NCBI RefSeq assembly: GCF_900129765.1
Contig: NZ_FQWU01000002.1
Coordinates: 1,178,001 to 1,242,000 of the forward strand
Direction of reading: 5' to 3'
Source of the DNA: Massilia sp. CF038
GTDB taxonomy: Bacteria; Pseudomonadota; Gammaproteobacteria; Burkholderiales; Burkholderiaceae_D
DNA length: 64,000 bases
Shown: positions 1 through 8,585 of the stretch, one piece after another
Layout: every line of letters begins with the position of its first letter
Position numbering within the stretch: position 1 is the stretch's first letter
The notes under the pieces: generated by a model
What the model saw: the letters and a program-made list of their open reading frames with translations, nothing else
Told to the model about the DNA's origin: nothing
Databases searched by the model: none
Position numbers and translations under genes: made by a program

Positions 1-1143
1 GCGCGCGCCCTGCTCGCAACGTACGCGCCGGCGCCGGCTGAACTGCCACTGGTGGTGTGCCCGGACGGGAGCGTCAAGAAGAACCCCAGCATTGCCGAAC
101 TGGGCCGCTGCCTGGGCTTGCTGCCCGAACTGGACCCGGACAAGATCTATGACGTGATTGTGGTCGGGGCAGGCCCTTCCGGCCTCGCCACGGCCGTGTA
201 CGCCGCCTCGGAAGGCCTGTCGGTGCTGGTGGTGGAAAACCGCGCCTTTGGCGGCCAGGCCGGCGCCAGCGCGCGGATCGAGAACTACCTTGGTTTTCCG
301 ACCGGGATCTCGGGACGGGCCCTGGCTGGCCGCGCCTTCGTGCAGTCGCAAAAATTTGGCGCCGAAGTGGCCATTCCGGCCTGCGCCGACCAGCTGCTGT
401 GCGACCAGTATCCGCTGCGGCTGAAAATGAGCGGCGATGTGCGGGTGCAGGCGCGTGCCGTGGTCTTGGCATGCGGCGCGCGCTATCGCAAACCGGTGCT
501 GGAAAACCTGGAGCGCTACGAAGGCTGCGGCGTGTACTACTGGGCCTCGCCACTGGAGGCAAAGCGCTGCACGCAAGAGGAGGTGGTGCTGGTCGGTGGC
601 GGAAATTCGGCTGGCCAGGCAGCCGTGTTCCTGTCCGCGCATGCCAAGCGCGTGCACATGCTCATTCGCGGCCCAGGGCTGGCGGCCAGCATGTCGAGCT
701 ACCTGATCGAGCGCATCGCGGCCACGCCGAATATCGAACTGCACACCCATACTGCGCTGACGGCGCTGGAGGGGGACGACCACTGCTTGAACGGGGTGCG
801 CTGGCAGCGCAAGGGCGAGGCGGAAGTGAGCAAGGCGGTACGCAGCGTGTTTCTGTTCGTTGGCGCCGATCCCAATTCGGGCTGGCTAGCCGATTGCGGC
901 GTACAGGTGGACCAGCAAGGCTTCATCATGACCGGGACCGATGTGATGATGGCGCGCTGCCGTGTGACTGGGCACATGCTCAATCCCGATGGCTCGCTGC
1001 ATGGGCACTTGGAGACGACGGTGCCGGGCGTGTTTGCGATTGGCGATGTGCGGGCGGGGTCGACCAAGCGCGTGGCCGCAGCCGTGGGTGAAGGTGCGGC
1101 GGTGGTGGCGCAATTGCACGCGTATCTGGCGGTGCCGCGCTGA
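1..1143 (+). CDS. Thioredoxin-reductase-like FAD/NAD(P)H oxidoreductase, 5' end outside window
   Basis: The reading frame is open from base 1, so the gene starts upstream and only the last 380 codons are present. A short N-terminal stretch ending VVCPDG and then NPS resembles the end of a glutaredoxin-like or cyclic-nucleotide-binding module often joined to this flavoprotein. Next come an FAD-binding GAGPSG motif, the flavin-contacting AFGGQAG and ENYLGFP segments, an NAD(P)H-binding GGGNSAG motif and a C-terminal GDVRAGSTKRVA flavin motif. The usual redox CxxC of thioredoxin reductase is absent: GCGVYYWAS stands near its place, so the protein probably does not reduce thioredoxin directly. 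Its last 48 bases are the source of the repeat unit in the array that follows. The physiological substrate is unknown. Confidence 0.85.
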   Translation, partial: ARALLATYAPAPAELPLVVCPDGSVKKNPSIAELGRCLGLLPELDPDKIYDVIVVGAGPSGLATAVYAASEGLSVLVVENRAFGGQAGASARIENYLGFPTGISGRALAGRAFVQSQKFGAEVAIPACADQLLCDQYPLRLKMSGDVRVQARAVVLACGARYRKPVLENLERYEGCGVYYWASPLEAKRCTQEEVVLVGGGNSAGQAAVFLSAHAKRVHMLIRGPGLAASMSSYLIERIAATPNIELHTHTALTALEGDDHCLNGVRWQRKGEAEVSKAVRSVFLFVGADPNSGWLADCGVQVDQQGFIMTGTDVMMARCRVTGHMLNPDGSLHGHLETTVPGVFAIGDVRAGSTKRVAAAVGEGAAVVAQLHAYLAVPR

Positions 1144-1147
1144 TCTA

Positions 1148-1231
1148 CATCGCCCTCGCGAAGGCGGGGGGCCATTCCATGTTTACGAATTCGGTGAAGT
1201 GGTATGGGCCCCCGCCTTCGCGAGGGCGATG
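1148..1231. repeat. Palindromic repeat element, copy 1 (CGCCC type)
   Basis: An 84-bp inverted repeat with arms of about 25 bases. It begins CATCGCCCTCGCGAAGGCGG and ends with the reverse complement. It is REP-like, with no coding capacity. The centre contains an EcoRI-like GAATTC, as in copies 2-4. Confidence 0.85.
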
Positions 1232-1336
1232 TTGTTTTGCGCAGCGGGGTCGGATAGTTTGCAACGCTGACGTTGCAGCGCGGCGGTGGTGGCGCAATTG
1301 CACGCGTATCTGGCGGTGCCGCGCTGAGTTCAAACA

Positions 1337-1420
1337 CATCGCCCTCGCGAAGGCGGGGGGCCATTCCATGTTTCCGAATTCGGTGAAGTGGTATGGGCTC
1401 CCGCCTTCGCGAGGGCGATG
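1337..1420. repeat. Palindromic repeat element, copy 2 (CGCCC type)
   Basis: An 84-bp inverted repeat inside the second array unit. It is nearly identical to copy 1; the right arm has GGGCTCCC instead of GGGCCCCC. Confidence 0.85.
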
Positions 1421-1520
1421 TTGTTTTGCGCAGCGGGGTCGGATAGTTTGCAACGCTGACGTTGCAGCGCGGCGGTGGTGGCGCAATTGCATGCGTATCT
1501 GGCAGTGCCGCGCTGATCTA

Positions 1521-1604
1521 CATCGCCCTCGCGAAGGCGGGGGGCCATTCCATGTTTCCGAATTCGGTGAAGTGGTATGGGCCCCCGCCTTCGCGAGGGC
1601 GATG
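1521..1604. repeat. Palindromic repeat element, copy 3 (CGCCC type)
   Basis: An 84-bp inverted repeat inside the third array unit, differing by only a base or two from copies 1 and 2. Confidence 0.85.
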
Positions 1605-1704
1605 TTGTTTTGCGCAGCGGGGTCGGATAGTTTGCAACGCTGACGTTGCAGCGCGGCGGTGGTGGCGCAATTGCATGCGTATCTGGCTGTGCCGCGCTGA
1701 TCTA

Positions 1705-1788
1705 CATCGCCCTCGCGAAGGCGGGGGCCCATTCCACCTAACCGAATTCGGGACAATGGTATGGCCCCCCGCCTGCGCGAGGGCGATG
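1705..1788. repeat. Palindromic repeat element, copy 4 (diverged)
   Basis: An 84-bp inverted repeat next to the native end of the M28 peptidase gene. Its centre and right arm (GCCTGCGCGAGG) differ clearly from copies 1-3, so the first three copies spread more recently than they separated from this one. Confidence 0.85.
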
Positions 1789-1792
1789 TGGG

Positions 1793-3205
1793 TTAGCGCA
1801 GCGGGGTGGGATAGGTCGCGACGCTGACGTTGCCGTCCTTGTCGATCGCCTGCACGCCAAAGAAGTAGTTATCCTTGGACAGCTTGACCGTCGCTTCAGT
1901 CACATTGCCTACATCCTTGTAGCCCTCCCATTGCGCTGCCGTGGTATCACGCCACACAATCCGGTAGCCTGCCACATCGGGTTCCGCATTGGCCTTCCAG
2001 ACCAGCGAGGAATCGTTCTCCAGCTTGGCCGTGCGCATCTGCACCTGCTGCGGCGCGGCGGGCGCCAGCGCCAGGCTGGCCAGCGCCGCCGCGTTCACGC
2101 GCGCCACCTTGGCGATGTAGTTGTAGTCGTTGTATTCGGGCAGATCGCCGTACTGCTTGCCGTCTTCCTTGCGCAGGTTCTGGTGCTGGTGCGAGAAGTC
2201 TTCGTTCGGCTCGGTGAACCGCAGCGCGGCAAAGCCCCGCTCCAGGAATGGCATATGGTCGCCGCCGCGCAGGTAACGGTCACGCCGCTGAATCACGCTG
2301 ACTTTAAAGCCCGGCACATAGCGCTCACCCACCTGCTTGACATGGCGCGCCAGCTGGCGCGAAATCGAATCGTTTTCACCACCGGTGGCCAGCAGCGCGC
2401 GGTTGACCTCATTGAGCTCCTTGGTGGCGGGGATGCTTTCGGAGAACAGGCGTACCTGCTTGTCGTCGATGCGGCCATCGTCGGCGCGCGAGCTGCCGAT
2501 GATATCGTTGGTGAACATGCCGGCGATATTCAGATTTTTCAGCCTGGCCTGTTCGGCCCAGTGGGCCGCGCCCAGCAAGCCCTGCTCCTCTGCCGCCACG
2601 GTCATGAAGACGATGGTGGCGTCGAACTGATGGCGCGCCATCACGCAGGCCATTTCCATCACGGCGGCAGTGCCGGAGGCGTCATCGTTGGCGCCGGGCG
2701 CGTCGCCGCTGGCGTCCATGATGTCGGTATTGCGCGAGTCGTAGTGGCCGCTGACGACGTACATGCGCTCGCGCGAGGCCTCCTGCGTGCCGGGCAGCGT
2801 AGCGACCACGTTGACGATTTCGGTAGGCCGCGAAATGCGCGCCGAGACGGGCGCCACGTGGCTGTCGAACGCGACCTCGAGGCGGCCGCCGGCAGCGGCG
2901 CCGCAGCGTTCCAGCTCACTTTTGATCCAGCGCCGCGCCGCGCCAATGCCGACCGTGTCCGAGATGGTGTCGGACATGGTGTGGCGCGTCTTGAAGGCCA
3001 CCAGTTTTCGAATCGTCGCTTCAATGCGCTGGGGCGAAATGTCGGCCACGATCTTGTCGATCTGCACTTGATGACGTTCGGTGGGATCCTTGGGTGCCGG
3101 CTTGGTCGACGCAGGCGATGGCGGCTTGGTGGTGGCGACGGCGTCGCCCAGCGACAATGCGAGCACGCCGGCAACGGCGAGAGCGGAGAGAGGAAGTGAT
3201 TTCAT
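1793..3205 (-). CDS. Secreted M28-family metallopeptidase with C-terminal Fn3-like domain
   Basis: A 470-residue protein with a signal peptide (residues 1-24, cleavage near AVA-TT). The M28 zinc-peptidase core shows SGHYDSR (His154), GANDDASG (Asp174), EEQGLLGA (Glu206/207) and a later GGDHMPF, matching the co-catalytic di-zinc aminopeptidase fold. After about residue 385 a domain of roughly 85 residues has fibronectin-III-like phrases such as DVAGYRIVWRD and FFGVQAIDKDG. It probably acts as a periplasmic or extracellular aminopeptidase that scavenges peptides. The ATG is preceded by AAAGG. Its 3' end is convergent with the flavoprotein gene and is the partial template for the tandem array. 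The exact substrate cannot be read from sequence. Confidence 0.88.
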   Translation of the reverse strand: MKSLPLSALAVAGVLALSLGDAVATTKPPSPASTKPAPKDPTERHQVQIDKIVADISPQRIEATIRKLVAFKTRHTMSDTISDTVGIGAARRWIKSELERCGAAAGGRLEVAFDSHVAPVSARISRPTEIVNVVATLPGTQEASRERMYVVSGHYDSRNTDIMDASGDAPGANDDASGTAAVMEMACVMARHQFDATIVFMTVAAEEQGLLGAAHWAEQARLKNLNIAGMFTNDIIGSSRADDGRIDDKQVRLFSESIPATKELNEVNRALLATGGENDSISRQLARHVKQVGERYVPGFKVSVIQRRDRYLRGGDHMPFLERGFAALRFTEPNEDFSHQHQNLRKEDGKQYGDLPEYNDYNYIAKVARVNAAALASLALAPAAPQQVQMRTAKLENDSSLVWKANAEPDVAGYRIVWRDTTAAQWEGYKDVGNVTEATVKLSKDNYFFGVQAIDKDGNVSVATYPTPLR

Positions 3206-3300
3206 GCGGCGCCTTTCCCGAAAATGGAGCCGCTAGTGTCGCACAGCCGACCGGCGTGTTGATGTCCTTACATGCAAAAAAAGTTGGGCCTTCAACGCGC

Positions 3301-3324
3301 AAAAAAGCCCGCAGGCGCGGGCTT
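3301..3324 (-). terminator. Rho-independent terminator of the HhH gene
   Basis: Read on the minus strand, an AAGCCCGC / GCGGGCTT stem is followed by a run of T. It lies just beyond the stop of the gene at 3334. Confidence 0.75.
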
Positions 3325-3333
3325 GTGCAATGC

Positions 3334-3681
3334 TTACATATTGGCCGGAGCGGCCTTGCCTTCCGCCGCCTTGGCCTTGACCGGCGCAGCGGGCTTGGCC
3401 ATGGGTGCGTTATTCGCGCTCTTGCCGGCCACTACCAGACCAGCTGACGACAGCTTGGCCGCGCGCTTGTCGCCCACGCCCTTGACGCGTTTCTGGAAGT
3501 CAGCCCAGTCCTTGAATTCGCCTTTGGCCCGTTCGTCCAGGATTTGCTTGGACATTGCCGGGCCCACACCCTTGACGCTGTCGAGCGCGGCCGCATCGGC
3601 CTTGTTGACGTCGACCTGGGCCAGCGCCAGGCTCATGGTGGCAATCAGCGCGGCAACTGCAAGCATCAGTTTATTGATCAT
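3334..3681 (-). CDS. Exported ComEA-like helix-hairpin-helix protein
   Basis: A protein of 115 residues from the ATG at 3681, chosen over an upstream in-frame start because GGAG lies 9 bases before it and a signal peptide (MINKLMLAVAALIAT...LALA) follows directly. The mature part carries two helix-hairpin-helix motifs (DSVKGVGPAMSKQI and KRVKGVGDKRAAKL), the non-specific DNA-binding fold of ComEA. The C-terminus is a Lys/Ala/Pro-rich tail. A role in periplasmic DNA binding is inferred from the fold only; no other competence genes are nearby. Single gene with its own terminator. Confidence 0.8.
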   Translation of the reverse strand: MINKLMLAVAALIATMSLALAQVDVNKADAAALDSVKGVGPAMSKQILDERAKGEFKDWADFQKRVKGVGDKRAAKLSSAGLVVAGKSANNAPMAKPAAPVKAKAAEGKAAPANM

Positions 3682-3800
3682 GTCGGTGTTCTCCAAATGG
3701 TTAGCACTACAGGACGGCACCATGCCGCCCACCACCTGGTAACGTCCCGCCCCTTGTCCAGGGTTGACGGGGACGATTGAGACTCATCAATACCGCAAAT

Positions 3801-4766
3801 TCAGCTGCCGAAGAGTTCTGCCCGCGTGACAGTGGCAGTGCCGAGCTTGCCAACGACAATGCCGCCCGCGCGGTTGGCGGTCATGATGGCGTCGGCCATT
3901 GGCATGCCGGCCCCGAGCATGGACGCCATGGTGGCGATCACGGTGTCGCCCGCGCCTGAGACGTCGTAGACTTCACGCGCGTCGGCGTGCATGTGCAGAA
4001 TTTCGGTGGCGGTGTACAAGCTCATGCCTTCTTCGGAGCGGGTCAGCAGCAAGGCATCCAGGCCCAGCGTTTCGCGCAAGCCCTGGGCCTTGGCCGTGAG
4101 CTGCTCTTCGCTTGACCAGCTGCCGACAATGCGGCGCAGCTCGGACTTGTTGGGCGTGAGAACGGTGGCGCCCTTGTAGGGCGAAAAATCGTCGCCTTTC
4201 GGATCGACCATGACGATCTTGCCGGCCGCGCGGCCCGCTTCGATCATGTGCGACACGTTGACCAGGCTGCCCTTGTTGTAATCGGACAGGATGATCACGT
4301 CGTAGTCGGGCAGCAAGGCATTGAACTGGGTCAGCTTGTCGCGCAGCACGGTGTCGGTGGGCGCGTCTTCAAAGTCGATGCGCAGCAACTGCTGCTGGCG
4401 GCCAATCACGCGCAGCTTGATGATGGTCGAGATCGCCTCGTCCCGCTGCAGATAGCTGTGAATGCTGGAGTCGCGCAGCAATTGCTCCACTTGCGTCCCG
4501 GCCTCGTCATTGCCGACCACCCCTAATAAGCCGCAGTGGGCGCCCAGTGCGGCGGCATTGCGCGCCACGTTGGCCGCACCGCCCAGGCGCTCTTCACGTT
4601 TTTCGATGCGCACGATGGGCACGGGGGCTTCCGGCGAAATACGGCTGACGTCGCCAAACCAGTAGCGGTCCAGCATGACATCGCCCACCACCAGAATGCG
4701 CACGGCGTGCAGATCGGGCGCCACAATCGGCGGGTAGGTATCGGTGGTCAGGAGGCGGCTTATCAT
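3801..4766 (-). CDS. rfaE1: D-glycero-beta-D-manno-heptose-7-phosphate kinase
   Basis: A 321-residue PfkB/ribokinase-family sugar kinase. It phosphorylates D-manno-heptose-7-phosphate at C1 for ADP-heptose, the LPS inner-core precursor, in the cytoplasm. Seen: VVGDVMLDRYWFGDV near the N-terminus, the sugar-contacting GGAANVARN motif, VDPKGDD and TPNKSEL in the middle, and the catalytic DVSGAGDT near residue 265. The length fits the kinase alone, without the nucleotidyltransferase domain of fused HldE, as usual in betaproteobacteria. It starts 2 bases after lapB, so it is almost certainly co-transcribed, coupling LPS core supply to LPS regulation. Confidence 0.95.
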   Translation of the reverse strand: MISRLLTTDTYPPIVAPDLHAVRILVVGDVMLDRYWFGDVSRISPEAPVPIVRIEKREERLGGAANVARNAAALGAHCGLLGVVGNDEAGTQVEQLLRDSSIHSYLQRDEAISTIIKLRVIGRQQQLLRIDFEDAPTDTVLRDKLTQFNALLPDYDVIILSDYNKGSLVNVSHMIEAGRAAGKIVMVDPKGDDFSPYKGATVLTPNKSELRRIVGSWSSEEQLTAKAQGLRETLGLDALLLTRSEEGMSLYTATEILHMHADAREVYDVSGAGDTVIATMASMLGAGMPMADAIMTANRAGGIVVGKLGTATVTRAELFGS

Positions 4767-4768
4767 CG

Positions 4769-5944
4769 TCAGTTCATCACGTTAAGTTCTTCGGTGCGGC
4801 GCGGCGGGTAGGTTTCCCACTGACTGCAGCCTGGACATTGCCAGTAGAACTGGCGGGCCTTGAAACCACAGTGGCTGCAGCGGTAGCGGGCCAGTTTCTG
4901 GGTGTAGCCGTGGATCAAATTCTTGACCATCGACAGTTCTTCCCAGATATTGGCCGGCGCATCCATCAAGCGCGCTTCGAGCAGCTTGTCCAGACCCAGC
5001 AAGGTGGGATTGCGGCGCAGCTCGTCAAGCACCAGCTGCTTGGCAGCATCGACACCATCGAGTTCAATCACGGCCTTGAACACCACATCGATCAGGTCGA
5101 TCGACGAGGCTTCCGCTAGGTACGAGCGCAGCAGATTGACGCCTTCCTGCGGGCGGCCCACCTTGCGGTAACCATCCATGAGGCGGCCTGCCACCAGAGC
5201 CACGTGCGGCACCGACTGCTGCTCGACGCGGCGCCAGGTCATCAAGGCGCCCTCGACGTCGCCGCCGGCCAGTTGGGCGTCGCCCGTGAGCATGGTTGCG
5301 CGCACGTTGTTGCGGTCGGTCTGGACCGCAGCGTCGAGCAAAGTCAGCGCTTCGGCCGTTTGCAGGTGGACGAGGCTATCCTGGGCCAGCTCGCAATAGA
5401 ACTGGGCAATTTCTTTCTGCCGTGAGCCAGTGCCGGATTCCTGCAAACCCCGGGCCGCGTCGATGGCACGCTGCCACTCTTTTTCGCGCTGGAAGATTTC
5501 CAGCAGCGAGCGCCGGGCCTGCACCGAATAAGGCGTGTCGAGCAGCTGGTTGAAGGTTTCTTCGGCGCGGTCGAGCAGACCGGCTTTCAGGTAATCCATG
5601 CCCAGTTCGTATTTGGCCTGGGCTTGCTGTTCAGCCGGCAAATCCGGACGCGCTAGCAAGTTCTGGTGCACGCGGATGGCGCGTTCAATCTCGCCGCGGC
5701 GGCGAAACAGATTGCCGAGTGCAAAGTGCATATCGGCTGTTTCCGGATCCATCTTGACGATATCGATGAAGGCATCGATCGCCTTGTCGGGCTGCTCGTT
5801 CAGCAGAAAATTGAGGCCCTTGAAATAGGCGCGCGGCAAGGTGCGCGATTCGGACAGCAATTGGCGGATATCGACGCGTGCCGTGATCCAGCCCATCGCG
5901 AAAAACAGGGGGATGCCAATGAGCATCCAGTTTTCAAATTCCAT
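4769..5944 (-). CDS. lapB: LPS assembly regulatory protein LapB (YciM)
   Basis: A 391-residue protein with an N-terminal membrane anchor (residues about 5-20), a tandem TPR region, and a C-terminal rubredoxin-type metal site made of CSHC and CPGC. In enterobacteria LapB directs the protease FtsH to LpxC and so sets the rate of lipid A synthesis; this role is inferred by homology. Length and architecture match E. coli LapB. It lies 21 bases downstream of lapA and 2 bases upstream of rfaE1, forming a three-gene envelope operon. Confidence 0.94.
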   Translation of the reverse strand: MEFENWMLIGIPLFFAMGWITARVDIRQLLSESRTLPRAYFKGLNFLLNEQPDKAIDAFIDIVKMDPETADMHFALGNLFRRRGEIERAIRVHQNLLARPDLPAEQQAQAKYELGMDYLKAGLLDRAEETFNQLLDTPYSVQARRSLLEIFQREKEWQRAIDAARGLQESGTGSRQKEIAQFYCELAQDSLVHLQTAEALTLLDAAVQTDRNNVRATMLTGDAQLAGGDVEGALMTWRRVEQQSVPHVALVAGRLMDGYRKVGRPQEGVNLLRSYLAEASSIDLIDVVFKAVIELDGVDAAKQLVLDELRRNPTLLGLDKLLEARLMDAPANIWEELSMVKNLIHGYTQKLARYRCSHCGFKARQFYWQCPGCSQWETYPPRRTEELNVMN

Positions 5945-5965
5945 GCGCGTATTTTTCTTGTGATG

Positions 5966-6274
5966 TTATTTGAGCTGGTTGCTGACCACGTCGGGCGCAG
6001 GCTGGGTGGGACCGGTGCGGGCCACGCTTTGCAGCGCTTGAATGGTGGTCTTGTGCTTGCTGGTTTCGCGGCGGTGGCGGAATACGGTCGGCGTGACAGC
6101 CAGGATGCCGAGGGCGGCGCCGGACACAAAGAAGGCCAGCAGCATCAGCACCAGCGGACCGCGCAATTCATAATTCAGGAAAAAATGCAGGTCCACTTCC
6201 TGGGTGTTTTTCAGCGCAAAACCGAAGAACAGCGTGAACAGCAGGATGCCAACTAGCGTGGATAAAAGTTTCAT
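5966..6274 (-). CDS. lapA: Inner-membrane protein LapA (DUF1049)
   Basis: A 102-residue protein with two transmembrane helices (about residues 3-20 and 38-60) separated by the family segment NTQEVDLHFFL, then a cytoplasmic tail. This is the LapA / YciS fold that partners LapB at the inner membrane. The open frame extends further upstream, but the ATG at 6274 opens directly on the first membrane helix and matches the family length. An extended -10 element lies about 45 bases upstream, after the ihfB terminator, so lapA-lapB-rfaE1 can be transcribed independently. Confidence 0.9.
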   Translation of the reverse strand: MKLLSTLVGILLFTLFFGFALKNTQEVDLHFFLNYELRGPLVLMLLAFFVSGAALGILAVTPTVFRHRRETSKHKTTIQALQSVARTGPTQPAPDVVSNQLK

Positions 6275-6319
6275 CTCAATGAACGGTATGGTGAGGGTGC
6301 GGGTATCGCATATTACACC

Positions 6320-6325
6320 ATTATA
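6320..6325 (-). promoter_or_regulatory. Extended -10 promoter element for lapA-lapB-rfaE1
   Basis: On the minus strand the sequence reads TTGTTATAATGG, a perfect TATAAT preceded by TGn. The matching -35 region is weak, as is common with extended -10 promoters. It lies between the ihfB terminator and the lapA start. Confidence 0.6.
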
Positions 6326-6420
6326 ACAAGGCGCCGAGAGGGCTTTCCCTATGACAAGCCCAGCAAAAATTGCAGTATTGAGGTCTGACCCCGATAGTGA
6401 AACTTTTTGTCGGGGCGAAA

Positions 6421-6449
6421 AAAAACGGCATCCGAGGATGCCGTTTTTT
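6421..6449 (-). terminator. Terminator after ihfB
   Basis: A CGGCATCC / GGATGCCG stem with a GA loop is flanked by A and T runs. It lies 16 bases beyond the ihfB stop and separates it from lapA. Confidence 0.85.
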
Positions 6450-6464
6450 GTGTCGCCAGGCGAC

Positions 6465-6770
6465 TTAGTCTTCAATAATCGGTTGCCCAACCATCGCATC
6501 AACCCGTTCGCGCAATTGCTTGCCAGGCTTGAAGTGCGGAACCCGTTTTTCGGGAACCATCACCTTGTCGCCGGACTTTGGATTGCGTCCGATCCGTGGC
6601 GGCCGGCTATTCAGGGCAAAACTGCCGAAACCACGGATCTCGATGCGCTGACCAGTCGCCAAGGCGTTGGTCATGGCATCGAGGATGGTCTTGACAGCGT
6701 ACTCCGCATCCTTGGCCACCAGCTGAGAATAACGCTCAGCGAGGCGGTTGATCAGTTCGGACTTCGTCAT
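6465..6770 (-). CDS. ihfB: Integration host factor subunit beta
   Basis: A 101-residue DNA-bending protein of the HU/IHF family. Seen: [12 protein letters not shown] at the N-terminus, the family signature [11 protein letters not shown], and the beta-arm region [12 protein letters not shown] followed by [13 protein letters not shown]. It pairs with IhfA to bend DNA by about 160 degrees (known for the family). It starts 20 bases after rpsA, the conserved rpsA-ihfB arrangement of proteobacteria, and is followed by its own terminator. Confidence 0.96.
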   Translation of the reverse strand: MTKSELINRLAERYSQLVAKDAEYAVKTILDAMTNALATGQRIEIRGFGSFALNSRPPRIGRNPKSGDKVMVPEKRVPHFKPGKQLRERVDAMVGQPIIED

Positions 6771-6790
6771 CTAGTCTGATTCCGACTGTC

Positions 6791-8482
6791 TTAGTTCTTG
6801 TTGTCGAACTTGGCTTTGAGCAGTGCGCCCAGGCTGGTGGTGCCCGATGCGGCGTTGCTGTCAGCCGACGATGCCATCTTCTGCATCGCTTCCTGGGTTT
6901 CAACATTGTCTTTCGCTTTGATCGACAGCTGGATGCTGCGTGCTTTGCGATCGATGTTGATGACCAGTGCTTCGACGGAATCACCAACTTTCAGGTGGGT
7001 GCCGGCATCTTCCACGCGGTCGCGCGAGATTTCGGAAGCACGCAGGTAGCCTTCGACTTCTTCGGACAGCTGAATGACCGCGCCCTTAGGCTCGACCGAC
7101 TTGACCGTACCCGTTACCAGGGAGCCTTTGTCGTTCATTGCTGCGAAGTTGTTGAATGGGTCACCTTCCAGTTGCTTGACGCCCAGGGACACGCGCTCAC
7201 GCTCGACGTCGATGGCCAGAACGATGGCTTCCAGTTCGTCACCTTTCTTGAAGCGACGAACAGCTTCTTCGCCGGTTTCGGTCCAGGACAGGTCCGACAG
7301 GTGTACCAGGCCGTCGATGTTGCCAGCCAGGCCGATGAACACGCCGAAGTCGGTGATCGATTTGATCGCGCCGCGGACTTTGTCACCCTTCTTGTGGGTT
7401 ACGCCGAAGTCATCCCATGGATTGGCTTTGCACTGCTTCATGCCCAGCGAAATACGGCGACGCTCTTCGTCGATCTCGAGAACCATGACTTCCACTTCGT
7501 CGCCCAGCTGGACAACTTTGTTTGGTGCCACGTTCTTGTTGGTCCAGTCCATTTCGGACACGTGAACCAGACCTTCGATACCCTGCTCGACTTCCACGAA
7601 CGCGCCGTAGTCGGTCAGGTTGGTTACCTTGCCGAACAGACGGGTGCTTTGTGGGTAACGACGGGACAGACCGGTCCATGGGTCGTCGCCCAGTTGCTTC
7701 ACGCCCAGGGAAACGCGGTTCTTTTCCTGATCGTACTTCAGAACCTTGGCAGTGATTTCCTGGCCAACGGTCAGCACTTCCGATGGGTGACGCACACGAC
7801 GCCATGCCAGATCGGTGATGTGCAGCAGGCCGTCGATACCGCCCAGATCCACGAACGCGCCGTAGTCGGTGATATTTTTGACGACGCCGGTAACCACGGT
7901 GCCTTCTTTCAGGGTTTCCATCAGCTTCTGGCGCTCTTCGCCCATCGAAGCTTCGATGACAGCGCGGCGCGACAGAACGACGTTGTTACGCTTACGGTCG
8001 AGCTTGATGACCTTGAATTCCAGGGTCTTGCCTTCGAACGGGGTGGTGTCCTTGACTGGACGGGTGTCGACCAGCGAACCCGGCAGGAAGGCACGGATGC
8101 CGTTGGTCAGAACGGTCAGGCCGCCCTTGACTTTGCCATTGACGGTACCGACGACGATCTCGCCCGATTCCATGGCTTTTTCCAGTGCCAGCCACGATGC
8201 CAGGCGCTTGGCCTTGTCACGCGACAGGATGGTGTCGCCGAAGCCGTTTTCCAGCGATTCAATCGCTACGGAAACGAAATCGCCAACTTGAACTTCCAGT
8301 TCGCCCTGGTCGTTCTTGAATTCTTCGATAGGAATGAACGCTTCGGATTTCAGGCCGGCGTTGACGATCACGAAGTTGTGATCCAGACGTACGACTTCAG
8401 CCGAAATGACTTCGCCCGAACGCATGTCTTGACGCGACAAGGATTCTTCGAATAGCGCTGCAAAACTTTCCATTGTGGACAT
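6791..8482 (-). CDS. rpsA: 30S ribosomal protein S1
   Basis: A 563-residue protein with six S1 (OB-fold) RNA-binding repeats; typical phrases are [39 protein letters not shown] and [21 protein letters not shown]1 brings mRNA to the 30S subunit. The length fits proteobacterial S1 (about 557). The region before the ATG has no good Shine-Dalgarno sequence, as for E. coli rpsA, whose initiation region is recognised by S1 itself and is autoregulated; similar control here is inference. It sits between cmk and ihfB. Confidence 0.97.
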   Translation of the reverse strand: MSTMESFAALFEESLSRQDMRSGEVISAEVVRLDHNFVIVNAGLKSEAFIPIEEFKNDQGELEVQVGDFVSVAIESLENGFGDTILSRDKAKRLASWLALEKAMESGEIVVGTVNGKVKGGLTVLTNGIRAFLPGSLVDTRPVKDTTPFEGKTLEFKVIKLDRKRNNVVLSRRAVIEASMGEERQKLMETLKEGTVVTGVVKNITDYGAFVDLGGIDGLLHITDLAWRRVRHPSEVLTVGQEITAKVLKYDQEKNRVSLGVKQLGDDPWTGLSRRYPQSTRLFGKVTNLTDYGAFVEVEQGIEGLVHVSEMDWTNKNVAPNKVVQLGDEVEVMVLEIDEERRRISLGMKQCKANPWDDFGVTHKKGDKVRGAIKSITDFGVFIGLAGNIDGLVHLSDLSWTETGEEAVRRFKKGDELEAIVLAIDVERERVSLGVKQLEGDPFNNFAAMNDKGSLVTGTVKSVEPKGAVIQLSEEVEGYLRASEISRDRVEDAGTHLKVGDSVEALVINIDRKARSIQLSIKAKDNVETQEAMQKMASSADSNAASGTTSLGALLKAKFDNKN

Positions 8483-8585
8483 AATTTACTCTAGTGAGCC
8501 AGCAGAGATCGCACGATGCGACTTAAACTGGGTTAGGTTGAACCAACGCCTGCAGCGGCACAATTGCTGCTACAAGCACCTGCTA

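Larger units (their letters stand above)
1096..1833. repeat. Tandem array: amplified junction of two convergent genes
   Basis: The last 48 bases of the flavoprotein gene (1096-1143, stop included) recur at 1280-1327, 1469-1516 and 1653-1700, giving periods of 184, 189 and 184 bases. Each unit contains that gene tail, a short spacer, an 84-bp inverted repeat, and about 37 bases matching the 3' end of the M28 peptidase gene read in antisense (copies near 1240-1276, 1429-1465 and 1613-1649; native end near 1796-1833). The duplicated peptidase tails have lost the native stop codon. Neither protein is altered, because each native gene end lies at an edge of the array. The 649 bases between the two genes hold nothing else. 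Confidence 0.9.

Noticed and set aside
1145-1756. Open frames of 154-221 codons on both strands across the repeat array, with repeated PSRGR / ALAKAG peptides
   Set aside because: They are translations of the tandem palindromes, are in low-complexity repeats, and have no ribosome sites.
1096-1833. CRISPR-like regular repeats
   Set aside because: Units of 184-189 bp are copies of flanking gene ends and a palindrome; there are no short direct repeats with unique spacers and no cas genes.
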